DNA of 53,195 nt from assembly GCA_964588685.1 (NCBI GenBank), contig CAZPQG010000006.1, positions 1-53,195 on the forward strand, in the 5' to 3' direction. Positions within the stretch are counted from its first letter, which is position 1. Every line of letters begins with the position of its first letter. A program made the translations under genes and the position numbers. This document shows positions 1-8,017 of the stretch, piece by piece. The DNA is from CAYVBW01 sp964588685. GTDB taxonomy: Bacteria; Patescibacteriota; Microgenomatia; UBA1400; PJMF01. The notes beneath the pieces were generated by a model, which had not been told where the DNA came from, searched no databases, and saw nothing but the letters and a program-made list of their open reading frames with translations.

Positions 1-675
1 CAATCCCAACAGTCAAAAAACCCAGACCAGTCTAACCAACTAGAACAACAACCACAGCAGCAAGAACAATCGCGGCCACAACAACCCCAGCCACAAGAAC
101 AGCCACAAAAACAGCCACAACAGCAGGAACAGCAGCCGCGGCAGCCTGTCCAGCCACAACAAGCAACTCAAACAAAACAATCACAGCTATCTCAACAACC
201 AATTGAGCCTCAAGGCAATCAACAACAACCGGCAAAAACTCAACAAGGTCAGGATCAAAAGGCGAGTCCTCAAGTTTCACAAACTCAACAAAACTCGACA
301 ATCAACATTCAAGAAAAAATAAAAGATTTTTCTAATTTTGGAGGACAACAATCACAGCAGCAGCAACCACAACAACAAAACTCTTCTCAACAAACAGCTC
401 AGCAACAGAGTGCTCAATCAGCAGAAATAAAAGCCCAAACAAATCAAACGCAACAACAAAAACAATCACTAACAAAAAACAACACGGGCAATCCTCAGCA
501 AATTGTCAACAATACCTTAAAAGAAGTTGGAGTTTTCTCAGGCCAATCAGATTCAGCTCAAGACAGCCCTAATTCTAATCCTCAGGTTGACACAGCAAAA
601 GAATCAGCCGACCAAAATACCGGCAGCAGCAATGACTCGATGCCTTCGCCGCCTCCAATTGCAGAAATTAAGTAA
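1..675 (+). CDS. Gln/Pro-rich protein, C-terminal part (5' end outside window)
   Basis: The frame is open from base 1 to a TAA at 673-675, giving the last 224 residues of a longer protein. It is dominated by Gln, Pro, Ser and Asn with runs of four to five Gln, and has no recognisable folded domain. Only a short stretch near residues 100-115 (NIQEKIKDFSNFGG) and another near 160-180 (PQQIVNNTLKEVGVFSG) look less repetitive. It lies 93 bp upstream of a VirB4-like ATPase on the same strand, so it may be the disordered tail of a secretion-channel component such as a VirB6/TrbL-like membrane protein. That identity is a guess from position, since the membrane part would lie outside the window. Confidence 0.7.
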   Translation, partial: QSQQSKNPDQSNQLEQQPQQQEQSRPQQPQPQEQPQKQPQQQEQQPRQPVQPQQATQTKQSQLSQQPIEPQGNQQQPAKTQQGQDQKASPQVSQTQQNSTINIQEKIKDFSNFGGQQSQQQQPQQQNSSQQTAQQQSAQSAEIKAQTNQTQQQKQSLTKNNTGNPQQIVNNTLKEVGVFSGQSDSAQDSPNSNPQVDTAKESADQNTGSSNDSMPSPPPIAEIK

Positions 676-768
676 TAAAAAATAAACAAAGTAAACTCTT
701 AACAAAATTTAAAATACTATTAATTAACAACTTTAACTAAACAACAATCTTACAGATCAACATTAAAC

Positions 769-3018
769 ATGAAGCTCAACTTAAAACTACCATTTTTAAA
801 CAAACCCGAAGAAAATAATGAAGATGCTGAAAAACAACAAGAGCTGGAAAAAATTAAGCAATTTTCCAAAGGTTTAGTGACCATTGAAGACATCATTGCG
901 CCTGAAGCTATTGAGGTCGATTTTACTTTTCAAAAAATTAATTCTTCTTACTCACGCACTTTGTTTGTAGCCGGTTATCCTCGTTCTGTGCCAGCCAACT
1001 GGCTGTCCCCTTTAATTAACTTTCCTCATCAGCTTAATACTTCCATGTTCATCTTTCCTATGGACAGCGGAGAAATTTTAGACAGTCTTAAAAGAAAAAT
1101 CACTGAGATGGAGGCTGAAATCCAGTCCGATATTAGATCTGGAAAAATTAGTAATGTCACTACCGAAATCCAATTAGTTGATGCGCGCAATATAAGGGAA
1201 CAACTGGCAGCAGGTTCCGAACGATTTTTTCAATTTGGTCTTTACACTACAATTAAAGCAGACTCTGTAGAAGTTCTGGAAAAAGTCACTAAAAGTGTGC
1301 AGTCAACTTTAGGCTCCCTGTTGATTGTCTCTAAAAAAACTACTTTGCAAATGGATCAAGGTTTTAAAACTACCCTCCCCATGGGAGTTGATTTTCTTGA
1401 CATCACCAGAAATATGGACACCACTTCTTTAGCCACCACTTTTCCATTTGTGTCCTCAGAACTAACCTCTGATCAAGGTATTTTGTACGGCATCAATGAA
1501 CACAATGAATCACTGGTAATATTTGACCGATTTCAGTTGGAAAATTACAACATGTTGATTTTAGCTAAATCCGGGGCAGGTAAATCATACGCCGTGAAGG
1601 TTGAAATTCTGCGTCAGCTCATGTTTGACACAGAGGTAATAGTGCTGGATCCGGAAAGAGAATATGAAGAATTGTGTGAAGCAGTAGGCGGCGAATACAT
1701 CAACTTCACTTTTGGTTCAGAAGCGAAAATCAATCCCTTTGACTTGTCGCAATTATATGAGGAAGGCTCCAACGAGTTAGGCCAAAAAATTTTATCACTG
1801 CACGGCTTGCTAAAAGTTATGCTGGGCGAAATGACAGCCGAGCAAGAAGCTTTATTAGACAGAGCGCTGGTAGCTGCTTATAAATCTAAAGGCATCACGC
1901 CTGATCCGGCTACCCAAAAAAACACCCCACCCTTAATGGAAGACTTATACAAAATATTAGCTGGTATGGAAAATAAGCAGGCAGATGATTTAGTCGCCCG
2001 CTTGGAAAAATTTATCACCGGTTCCTTCAGAGGCATTTTAGATCAACCAACTAATATTGATATTAAAAATCCCTTAACAGTATTTAGTGTTAAAGAGATG
2101 GAAGAAGAGCTGAGGCCGATTGCAATGTATATTATTTTAGACTTTATTTGGACTAAGGTGAAAAAAGATTTTAAAAAAAGAATTCTAGTAATTGACGAAG
2201 CCTGGTATTTCATGCAGCATCCGGACAGCGCCAGCTTTATTTACGCCATGACTAAAAGAGCTCGTAAGTATTTTTTAGGCATCACCACTATTACGCAGGA
2301 TGTGGAAGATTTTATTGACAATGAGTTTGGGAAAGCTATCGTGGCCAACGCTTCAATTAAACTTTTAATGAAACAGTCAACCGTATCTATTAAAACTCTA
2401 ACTGAAAACTTTTATCTTTCAAAAGGAGAAAGACAACTGCTGGTTGCCGCTGATGTAGGCCAAGGCATCTTTTTCCTGGGACAAAACCATGTAGCTTTAC
2501 GTGTTGTTGCCAGCCCGGAAGAGCATCAACTTATTACCACTGACCCAAATGAGCTAATGGCCAGAAAAAAAGAAAGAGAGTTTAATGCTGCAACTCAAGC
2601 TGGTCAAAGCAATCAACAAAAATTAAATCAGACTCAGCCGCAAATACAATCACAATCGAAGCCTAAATCATCCTTGTCTCAAAAAAGAACAACTGCCACT
2701 CAAGCTGATACCAGCCAAATTCAAACTAAAACTTCTCAACAAAAATTAGATAATTTATACAAGAAAACAACCAAGCAAAAAGAAAGAAAGCAGGTAGCAG
2801 CGAACAACCACAGCCGCAACTCTCAAACACCAACCAACATCGTCGGTGATAACAAAAAAGCTAAGCAAGGCCAAGTAAAACATTCCCAACTAACTAACCC
2901 CAGCCAAACTGTTAATGAAAAAGCCGAACAAAATAATTTTGAAGCAAAAGATATAAGTAAGCCAGAAACTTTTCATCAACCAGCTTCAATAGAAGACTAT
3001 GAGCATCCGGAAGAATAA
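769..3018 (+). CDS. VirB4-like type IV secretion ATPase
   Basis: A 749-residue cytoplasmic ATPase of the VirB4/TraC family, which powers pilus assembly or substrate transfer in type IV secretion systems. Walker A (SGAGKS) is near residues 268-273 and Walker B (ILVIDEAW) near 472-479. The sequence between and after them (DPEREYEEL, TQDVEDF, LLMKQ) fits the VirB4 C-terminal ATPase fold. From about residue 605 the protein becomes a Gln/Lys/Ser-rich tail ending in PASIEDYEHPEE, compositionally like the partial gene upstream. No Shine-Dalgarno sequence precedes the ATG. The VirB2-like pilins at 20-22.7 kb and the VirD4-like ATPase at 35.7 kb are likely partners. No relaxase is visible, so the system's cargo is unknown. 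Confidence 0.88.
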   Translation: MKLNLKLPFLNKPEENNEDAEKQQELEKIKQFSKGLVTIEDIIAPEAIEVDFTFQKINSSYSRTLFVAGYPRSVPANWLSPLINFPHQLNTSMFIFPMDSGEILDSLKRKITEMEAEIQSDIRSGKISNVTTEIQLVDARNIREQLAAGSERFFQFGLYTTIKADSVEVLEKVTKSVQSTLGSLLIVSKKTTLQMDQGFKTTLPMGVDFLDITRNMDTTSLATTFPFVSSELTSDQGILYGINEHNESLVIFDRFQLENYNMLILAKSGAGKSYAVKVEILRQLMFDTEVIVLDPEREYEELCEAVGGEYINFTFGSEAKINPFDLSQLYEEGSNELGQKILSLHGLLKVMLGEMTAEQEALLDRALVAAYKSKGITPDPATQKNTPPLMEDLYKILAGMENKQADDLVARLEKFITGSFRGILDQPTNIDIKNPLTVFSVKEMEEELRPIAMYIILDFIWTKVKKDFKKRILVIDEAWYFMQHPDSASFIYAMTKRARKYFLGITTITQDVEDFIDNEFGKAIVANASIKLLMKQSTVSIKTLTENFYLSKGERQLLVAADVGQGIFFLGQNHVALRVVASPEEHQLITTDPNELMARKKEREFNAATQAGQSNQQKLNQTQPQIQSQSKPKSSLSQKRTTATQADTSQIQTKTSQQKLDNLYKKTTKQKERKQVAANNHSRNSQTPTNIVGDNKKAKQGQVKHSQLTNPSQTVNEKAEQNNFEAKDISKPETFHQPASIEDYEHPEE

Positions 3019-3587
3019 ATTTAATCAGCATTTAAGTTAGCATGCTGCTCTTCTTTAAAAGCTCAAACAAATTTTAAACTGCCTCTTTTCAATGTGAAAA
3101 ACTCTGTATATAAATATACATGTTGCAGGTTTAAAATGAGGAACTAAACTTTAGTACAAAACCACTGCTAATTAGGTTTAATTTAAGAATTTAATTAAAG
3201 AAACTTGCGCCGTCTCCTGCCGTACCTGCCCTTAACTAAAGACTTTATGTAAATGTAATTATGTATTACTGCTTTAATTTATTATATTGCGACAATCTGT
3301 AAAATATTGCAACAGCTTATAAAAAATTACCTATTAAACCAAAAGTTATAAAAAATCGTCTACTAAAAAGCTTAAAAATTGCCCGACGCTCGAAAAGAAG
3401 TATTTTTTATAACTGAAGCAGCTTTTTAAAAAAAGCTTTTAAAATACTAAACAGCAATCTGCTCCAATACAAATAAAGATCTTGAGGTAAAGCTTTTACC
3501 CAAACTAAGCGGCAACACCATAACAATCACTTAATAATTATTTAACAATTTTTAATATTTACTTCAAAATATTAATCAATTTATATT
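3019..3587. other. AT-rich intergenic region upstream of dnaA
   Basis: This 569-bp spacer has no ORF I would accept. It holds a DnaA-box match at 3093-3101 and two imperfect 22-bp direct repeats beginning TTATAAAAAAT at 3317 and 3346. A long palindromic element sits at 3399-3448: outer arms AGTATTTT/AAAATACT enclose inner arms AGCTTTTT/AAAAAGCT. These are the kinds of elements found beside dnaA, and the region may contribute to the origin or to dnaA control. The stronger origin candidate is the dnaA-dnaN spacer. Confidence 0.5.
3093..3101 (-). promoter_or_regulatory. DnaA box (TTTTTCACA, minus strand)
   Basis: TGTGAAAAA on the plus strand reads TTTTTCACA on the minus strand, an exact fit to the relaxed consensus TTWTNCACA. 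It lies about 490 bp upstream of dnaA. A single box in AT-rich DNA can occur by chance, so its weight comes from the setting. Confidence 0.4.
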
Positions 3588-5150
3588 ATGTCGGATCAAG
3601 TTTTATCACCTCAAGAAGTAGAGTCAGTTTGGGATCAAGTTAAAAAAGAATTAGAGCCACAGCTCTCCCCCGCTGCTTTTAGTACCTGGGTTTTAACCAA
3701 CCCTTTGACCGAGGTAAAAATCAATAATTCCCAACAAGCAGAGGGTATTATTTCCACCCCCAGCGCTTTTCACGCCACCAATCTTAAAAAAAATTTATAT
3801 TTACAATTAAAATCAGCTCTAGAACACGCGCTCAATAAAAAAGTAACCTTGGATTTTAAAATTAAAGACCCGGCTCAACTATTGGCAGAACAAAAACAGA
3901 TGTCCCGCAACAGAGCTAAACAATTAGATCAACCTTCTCAAAAAAGAAAAAAGTCTTTAAAACAAAAATCTTCCCTTAATAAAAACCAGCAGCTTTCCAC
4001 CAACGGCCTATCACTTGATGAGTCAGATGACTCTGAATCTATCCGTATTGAAGAGCTTTTTTCACAACAAAATATCCAAAGCGCTGAAGACAGCAGAGTT
4101 TTGTCTGCAGTTAAAAGAGCTGGTTTGCGAATGGATTATACTTTTAAAACCTTCGCAGTTTCCGGTAGCAATGAGATGGCTCATGCAGCAGCCACAGCTG
4201 TTGCCAAACGGCCGGGAGATGCTTACAATCCCCTATTTTTATACGGTGGAGTTGGAGTAGGTAAAACTCATCTTATGCACGCGATTGGCAATTTTGCTAT
4301 TAAAAAAAACCCGGGTAAAAAAGTTATTTATTGCACCGGAGAAGATTTTACTAATGAAATTATTGGCGCTATCCGCAACAAAAAAGCTATTAAATTTAAG
4401 AAAAAATTCCGCAGCGCGCAGATTTTGTTAATTGATGATATCCAGTTTATTGCCGGTAAAAATGCTGTGCAAGAAGAATTTTTTCACACCTTTGATGCTC
4501 TAACCAAATTATCACATCAAATCATTTTAACTTCAGACAAACCACCTGACGCTATAAACTTGTTGGAAGATCGACTTAAATCCAGGTTTGAGGCGGGCTT
4601 AATGATTGATATACAACAACCTTCCTTGGAATTGCGGACAGCCATTGTATTGATCAAATCTCGCTCTTCAGGCTTGTCTATTCCTTTGGAAATTGCAAAA
4701 AAAATAGCAATCTGCGTTAACAGCGCCAGAAAAATTGAAGGTGTGGTGTCAATGATAAGGTCTGAAGTAGAGTTAAATAATAAGGATGTCAGCGAAGATT
4801 TAATCAATAATATCCTGCAGAGAGAAAAAGCTAAAAATAAGTCCAATATCATTAGACTTAAACCGCAGAAGGTAATTAAAAAAGTATGTGATCATTTTGA
4901 AGTTAAACAATCTGAGATTAAGGGCCGCCGGCGACATAAAGAGATAGTTTATCCCAGACATATGGCCATGTATATTCTTAAGAATAGTCTGGACTTATCT
5001 TACGTGGAGATAGGCAAATGGTTTTCTAATAGAGATCATACTTCAGTCATGCATGCTAAAAACAAAATAGAAAATTTGTTAGAAGAAGACGATGTAGTGT
5101 TGCAAGATTTTAACAACATCAAATCCAAATTAATTAAAATGTCTTATTAA
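3588..5150 (+). CDS. dnaA: Chromosomal replication initiator DnaA
   Basis: DnaA is the AAA+ initiator that binds DnaA boxes and opens the origin. This 520-residue protein shows domain I (about 1-85), a Lys/Gln/Ser-rich linker (85-165), and an AAA+ core with Walker A (GGVGVGKT, about 219-227) and Walker B (LLIDDI, about 280-285). The helix-turn-helix domain IV carries the DnaA signature NRDHTSVMHAKNKI (about 481-494). The length is slightly above the usual 440-470 because of the linker. The ATG gives an N-terminus typical of the family (VWDQVKKELEPQLSPAAFSTW). It is followed by an origin-like spacer and dnaN, the classical order. Confidence 0.97.
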   Translation: MSDQVLSPQEVESVWDQVKKELEPQLSPAAFSTWVLTNPLTEVKINNSQQAEGIISTPSAFHATNLKKNLYLQLKSALEHALNKKVTLDFKIKDPAQLLAEQKQMSRNRAKQLDQPSQKRKKSLKQKSSLNKNQQLSTNGLSLDESDDSESIRIEELFSQQNIQSAEDSRVLSAVKRAGLRMDYTFKTFAVSGSNEMAHAAATAVAKRPGDAYNPLFLYGGVGVGKTHLMHAIGNFAIKKNPGKKVIYCTGEDFTNEIIGAIRNKKAIKFKKKFRSAQILLIDDIQFIAGKNAVQEEFFHTFDALTKLSHQIILTSDKPPDAINLLEDRLKSRFEAGLMIDIQQPSLELRTAIVLIKSRSSGLSIPLEIAKKIAICVNSARKIEGVVSMIRSEVELNNKDVSEDLINNILQREKAKNKSNIIRLKPQKVIKKVCDHFEVKQSEIKGRRRHKEIVYPRHMAMYILKNSLDLSYVEIGKWFSNRDHTSVMHAKNKIENLLEEDDVVLQDFNNIKSKLIKMSY

Positions 5151-5267
5151 TTTGCAAAAAAACTGCCAGACAACTTTTTTTCAACAATAATTGTTCTTTT
5201 AACTATAACAGGCTATAACAAGACATCAAAGTCAATACCTTTATCTATTTAAATAGTTTTACACTTT

Positions 5268-5276
5268 TGTGGAAAA
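5268..5276 (-). promoter_or_regulatory. DnaA box (TTTTCCACA, minus strand)
   Basis: TGTGGAAAA on the plus strand is TTTTCCACA on the minus strand, one base from TTATCCACA and an exact match to TTWTNCACA. It lies 118 bp after the dnaA stop, in the spacer that also carries the trio element. Confidence 0.55.
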
Positions 5277-5449
5277 CTATGTTAATAGCTCGTTAATTAA
5301 ATATTAATAAAACTACATAATTTTAATTCTTACTAAATTTATCGTTGTTTATTAAGAAAGCAGCCACATAAAATTAAGAGCATCACGACTTTTTTAAAGA
5401 AAAAATTCACACCATAAATTATTAACTAACCAGATAATTACTACCGCAT

Positions 5450-5458
5450 TTTTTCACA
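5450..5458 (+). promoter_or_regulatory. DnaA box (TTTTTCACA) next to trio element
   Basis: TTTTTCACA fits TTWTNCACA. It sits nine bases before a CCCC tract and a run of six trio-like triplets and has the same orientation relative to them as the box next to the B. subtilis unwinding element. This spacing makes it the best initiator-proximal box in the window. Confidence 0.55.
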
Positions 5459-5470
5459 TTTCAACAACCC

Positions 5471-5488
5471 CTATTACTACTATTACTA
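5471..5488 (+). promoter_or_regulatory. DnaA-trio-like element and AT-rich unwinding site
   Basis: The plus strand reads CTATTACTACTATTACTA. The complementary strand read 3' to 5' is therefore GAT, AAT, GAT, GAT, AAT, GAT, six consecutive matches to the DnaA-trio pattern 3'-[G/A]AT-5'. A C tract precedes it and TTTTTTAATATTAA follows it. The motif is on record for loading DnaA onto single strands; its use here is inferred. Confidence 0.6.
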
Positions 5489-5661
5489 TTTTTAATATTA
5501 AACTCTAATAATAGTAAGTGTATTATTAATAAAAATTCAATTTATTTTTTTAAACAAAAAAACATAACGACTTTATTTTATAAATTATATTTAAGCAGCG
5601 AATAATATATTTAAAAATTGGTTGACTAGTGGTAAATAAAAAATAGTTAAATTAAAAAAGA

Positions 5662-5670
5662 TGTTATGCT
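5662..5670 (+). promoter_or_regulatory. Extended -10 promoter of dnaN (TGTTATGCT)
   Basis: TGTTATGCT has the TGn extension and a TATGCT -10 hexamer, two bases from TATAAT. It predicts a start near 5677 and a leader of about 50 nt to the dnaN ATG. A TTGACT at 5622-5627 is too far upstream to be its -35, but could serve a second, weaker promoter with TAGTTA at 5644. Confidence 0.4.
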
Positions 5671-5728
5671 TTAAAGGGTGCTTGTTTTGTAATCAAAAAA
5701 AATATTAATCATTAAAGAAAACTAAAAA

Positions 5729-6844
5729 ATGAAATTTAAACTAGATCTCAGTTCTCTTCAAAAATCAATTAAGAATATTGCTAAAGCAGTTCCCAGTAAT
5801 CCGCAGTTACCAATATTATCCTCAATTTTATTTGAGTTTAAGAAAAACAAATTAACTTTATCAGCGACAGATTTATACTTAGGAATTCGCATGTCAATAC
5901 CAACAGATAATGAGGAAGAAATTTCTGTAGCTGTACCAGGTATTATGTTTAAAGATATTGTTAATTCTTTAAATTCAGATGAATTAACACTTAATATTAA
6001 TGAGAAAAGCATGAAGGTTGTTGCCGGCACTAGCGAGATTGATTTACCCATTAGTAAACCGGGAGAATATCCAGATTTTCCCAGTATTGACGGTGACGAA
6101 GTTGAGTTATCTTCAGAAAAAATAGAAGAAATTGACAATCTGGTTAGTTTTTCAGCCAGCAGAGATCAGGTTAGGCCGATTTTAACGACGATTTTGTTTA
6201 ATTTTCACAAAGAAGGATTAGAGGTGGCAGCTACGGATGGATTTAGATTGGCTGTGCTTAATTTTGATCAATTAAAATTTAAGAAACAGCAAAAAATTTT
6301 AGTTCCGATTCAAGCATTTGAGGAAGTGTGTAGAATTGTGGATCAAACTGAAGCGGGTAAGGTAAAAATACAAATTTCAGAAGAGTTAAAACAAATTAAA
6401 GTTATGGTGGATCAAAATGAAATTTTTATTAGGTTGATTGAAGGTGATTATCCTCCTTATAAAAAAATAATTCCTGAAAGCTTTAAGACAAAACTAGAGA
6501 TTCCCGGATTAGAGTTGGAGCAAGAATTTAAAAAGGCAGCCATTATTGCCAGGGAGGCTTCTAATATCGTGCAAATTAAAACAGATAAAAAAGATTTAGT
6601 AATAAAATCAATCACTTCTGCCTTTGGTGAATATACCGGCAGAATTCCTGTTTCTAAGTCAGGCAAATCTTTAAATGAGATAGAAGTAGCTTTTGATGTT
6701 AGATATTTGCTTGATTTTTTTAGCAGTGTGAAGCCAGAGCTAGTAAATATTTGCGTTAACGAGAGTCTAAAACCAGTAGCTTTTAATTTATTAAATCGAG
6801 ATGACTTTACTTATGTAGTAATGCCTTTTAGAGTAAATGATTGA
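5729..6844 (+). CDS. dnaN: DNA polymerase III beta subunit (sliding clamp)
   Basis: The sliding clamp encircles DNA and tethers the replicative polymerase. The 371 residues match the family length (about 365-380) and its three-domain repeat. Recognisable stretches are the N-terminal LPILSSILFEFKKNKLTLSATDL, ATDGFRLAVLNFD in the middle domain, and the C-terminal end PVAFNLLNRDDFTYVVMPFRV, which forms part of the peptide-binding pocket and normally reads MPMR (here MPFR). It follows the origin-like spacer and is probably read from the extended -10 promoter about 60 bp upstream. No Shine-Dalgarno sequence is present. Confidence 0.96.
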   Translation: MKFKLDLSSLQKSIKNIAKAVPSNPQLPILSSILFEFKKNKLTLSATDLYLGIRMSIPTDNEEEISVAVPGIMFKDIVNSLNSDELTLNINEKSMKVVAGTSEIDLPISKPGEYPDFPSIDGDEVELSSEKIEEIDNLVSFSASRDQVRPILTTILFNFHKEGLEVAATDGFRLAVLNFDQLKFKKQQKILVPIQAFEEVCRIVDQTEAGKVKIQISEELKQIKVMVDQNEIFIRLIEGDYPPYKKIIPESFKTKLEIPGLELEQEFKKAAIIAREASNIVQIKTDKKDLVIKSITSAFGEYTGRIPVSKSGKSLNEIEVAFDVRYLLDFFSSVKPELVNICVNESLKPVAFNLLNRDDFTYVVMPFRVND

Positions 6845-6972
6845 TTATTCACTCCTATTGCTTCAAATTTTAAAATGCACTGGAGTTAATTGCTCAAGTG
6901 AGTTATAATTTGTGACTCGAAGAGTTATGACTGCTCTAAAACAAGGTTTAATTTAAAATGCTTCTAAGCTTA

Positions 6973-6988
6973 GCTGCTTGGAAGCAGC
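6973..6988. repeat. Perfect short hairpin upstream of rpmH
   Basis: GCTGCTT and AAGCAGC form a 7-bp inverted repeat around GG and are followed by an A run, not a T run on the plus strand. It is therefore not an ordinary terminator of dnaN. It may be a leader structure of the rpmH-rnpA transcript. Confidence 0.35.
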
Positions 6989-7055
6989 AAAAAAAATATA
7001 GCAGAAATGGATATTTTTATCCGGAGTATATAAAACAAAAAAATGAATAAAAAAT

Positions 7056-7208
7056 ATGGCAAAAAGAACATATCAACCTAAAACTAAAAAAAGACGAAGA
7101 ACACACGGATTTTTGATTCGTCAAAAAAAGAAAAAGAAACTTCTTGCTGCCAGAAGACATAAAAAAAGAGTTGAGCTTAGCAAAACCTCTAACAGAAGAT
7201 ATAAATAA
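7056..7208 (+). CDS. rpmH: 50S ribosomal protein L34 (bL34)
   Basis: A 50-residue, extremely basic protein beginning MAKRTYQPKTKKRRRTHGF, which is the bL34 signature. The middle reads LIRQKKKKKLLAARRHKKR, slightly longer than the usual 44-46 residues. bL34 lies deep in the large subunit. The gene is in its universal position between dnaN and rnpA and is too short for many gene callers. An ATG followed shortly by a stop at 7043 just upstream is not in frame and can be ignored. Confidence 0.95.
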   Translation: MAKRTYQPKTKKRRRTHGFLIRQKKKKKLLAARRHKKRVELSKTSNRRYK

Positions 7209-7284
7209 TTTCGTGTTTGTCGACTGTGTATAAATTTATTTGTTGGCATGCCGTCTATTTTTTTTAAAAAAACAAATATGAACG

Positions 7285-7614
7285 ATGTTGTCTAAAAAGC
7301 ACAAATTAAATTTAAGCAAGCAAGCAGAAAGGGATATTTTTAAACATAGGGTGTTGGATTCATCGGGTCTTAGGTATTTTGCTCATCCTAATTGTAAAAA
7401 AAAGTTTAAAGCGGCAGTGATAGTGCCTAAAAAAGTATTTGCTAAAGCCAGCGTAAGAAATAATGTTAGGAGAAAAATTTATCAAATTATTGCCAATCAT
7501 AAAATCAGTTCTTACCCTATTAATTTAGTTTTATTAGTGCAAACTAAAAAGAAAGAGATTAATAAGATTGAGCAAGATTTAGATAAAATTTTAGTTAAAT
7601 ACAAGCACCTTTAA
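7285..7614 (+). CDS. rnpA: Ribonuclease P protein component
   Basis: The protein subunit of RNase P, which helps the catalytic RNA remove 5' leaders from tRNA precursors. The 109 residues include the family's basic RNR-type motif (SVRNNVRRKIYQII, about 55-68) and the usual AAVIVPKKVFAKA strand before it. It follows rpmH and precedes yidD, the standard order. A five-codon mini-ORF (ATG at 7278, stop at 7293-7295) overlaps the rnpA start out of frame and could reduce initiation, but I have no evidence that it is translated. Confidence 0.93.
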   Translation: MLSKKHKLNLSKQAERDIFKHRVLDSSGLRYFAHPNCKKKFKAAVIVPKKVFAKASVRNNVRRKIYQIIANHKISSYPINLVLLVQTKKKEINKIEQDLDKILVKYKHL

Positions 7615-7744
7615 AGAAATTTATTTAATTTATTAAGCTGACTGTTGGATAAAAATAGCTTGACCATTGTTAAAAAGATATTTGCTATTAACCGCGCTTC
7701 TAAATTTAAATATTAAATTTAGAATTTAGTTTAAGGCAGACGGC

Positions 7745-7750
7745 AGGAGG
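7745..7750 (+). promoter_or_regulatory. Strong Shine-Dalgarno sequence of yidD
   Basis: AGGAGG lies 10 bases before the yidD ATG. It is the clearest ribosome binding site in the window. Most other genes here have only A/T-rich leaders, so this site stands out and fixes the yidD start. Confidence 0.7.
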
Positions 7751-7760
7751 AAATTTAAAG

Positions 7761-7976
7761 ATGAAAACTGTATTTAAAAATATATACTTATTGCTAAGAG
7801 CTGCTAAACACCAAATTTTATGGTCTATATTTGGGTTTTCCAGTACTTGCCGCCACTCCCCTTCTTGCAGCAAGTTTACAATTGATGCAATTAAAGAAAA
7901 GGGGTTTTTAAAAGGAAGTTTTGCCGGTTTGAAAAGAATTATTGGCTGTTGGAATTTTAATCTTAAAATTAATTAA
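7761..7976 (+). CDS. yidD: Membrane protein insertion efficiency factor YidD
   Basis: A 71-residue protein with the YidD signature: an amphipathic N-terminal segment, then CRHSPSCSKFTIDAIKEKG (normally CRFxPSCSxYxxxAIxxHG), then GLKRIIGCWNF (normally RxxRCxPW). All three Cys are kept. YidD is a small peripheral membrane protein that assists YidC-dependent insertion. The family usually ends PVP or similar after the last Cys; here the end is NLKIN. It is 41 bp upstream of yidC and has a strong ribosome binding site, so it is probably co-transcribed with yidC. Confidence 0.92.
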   Translation: MKTVFKNIYLLLRAAKHQILWSIFGFSSTCRHSPSCSKFTIDAIKEKGFLKGSFAGLKRIIGCWNFNLKIN

Positions 7977-8017
7977 AAATTAAAAAAACAACATTAATAG
8001 TTTTAAGGCTTAGATTT

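Larger units (their letters stand above)
5151..5728. other. Candidate replication origin (oriC) in the dnaA-dnaN spacer
   Basis: A 578-bp very AT-rich, non-coding spacer. It contains a minus-strand DnaA box at 5268-5276 and a plus-strand box at 5450-5458. The second box is followed by a C tract (5468-5471), six CTA/TTA triplets (5471-5488) and an AT-only stretch (5489-5502). That order matches the basal unwinding element described in Bacillus subtilis, where DnaA boxes are followed by a GC cluster, DnaA-trios and the melting site. The dnaN promoter lies at the right end. Origin function is inferred, not shown. Confidence 0.6.

Noticed and set aside
32..301. Minus-strand ORF of 89 codons over the Gln-rich region
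   Set aside because: Produced by the CAA/CAG repeats read backwards. The plus frame is open through to the stop at 675 in front of VirB4.
6973..6988. Rho-independent terminator of dnaN
   Set aside because: The hairpin is followed by A's on the plus strand, not T's.
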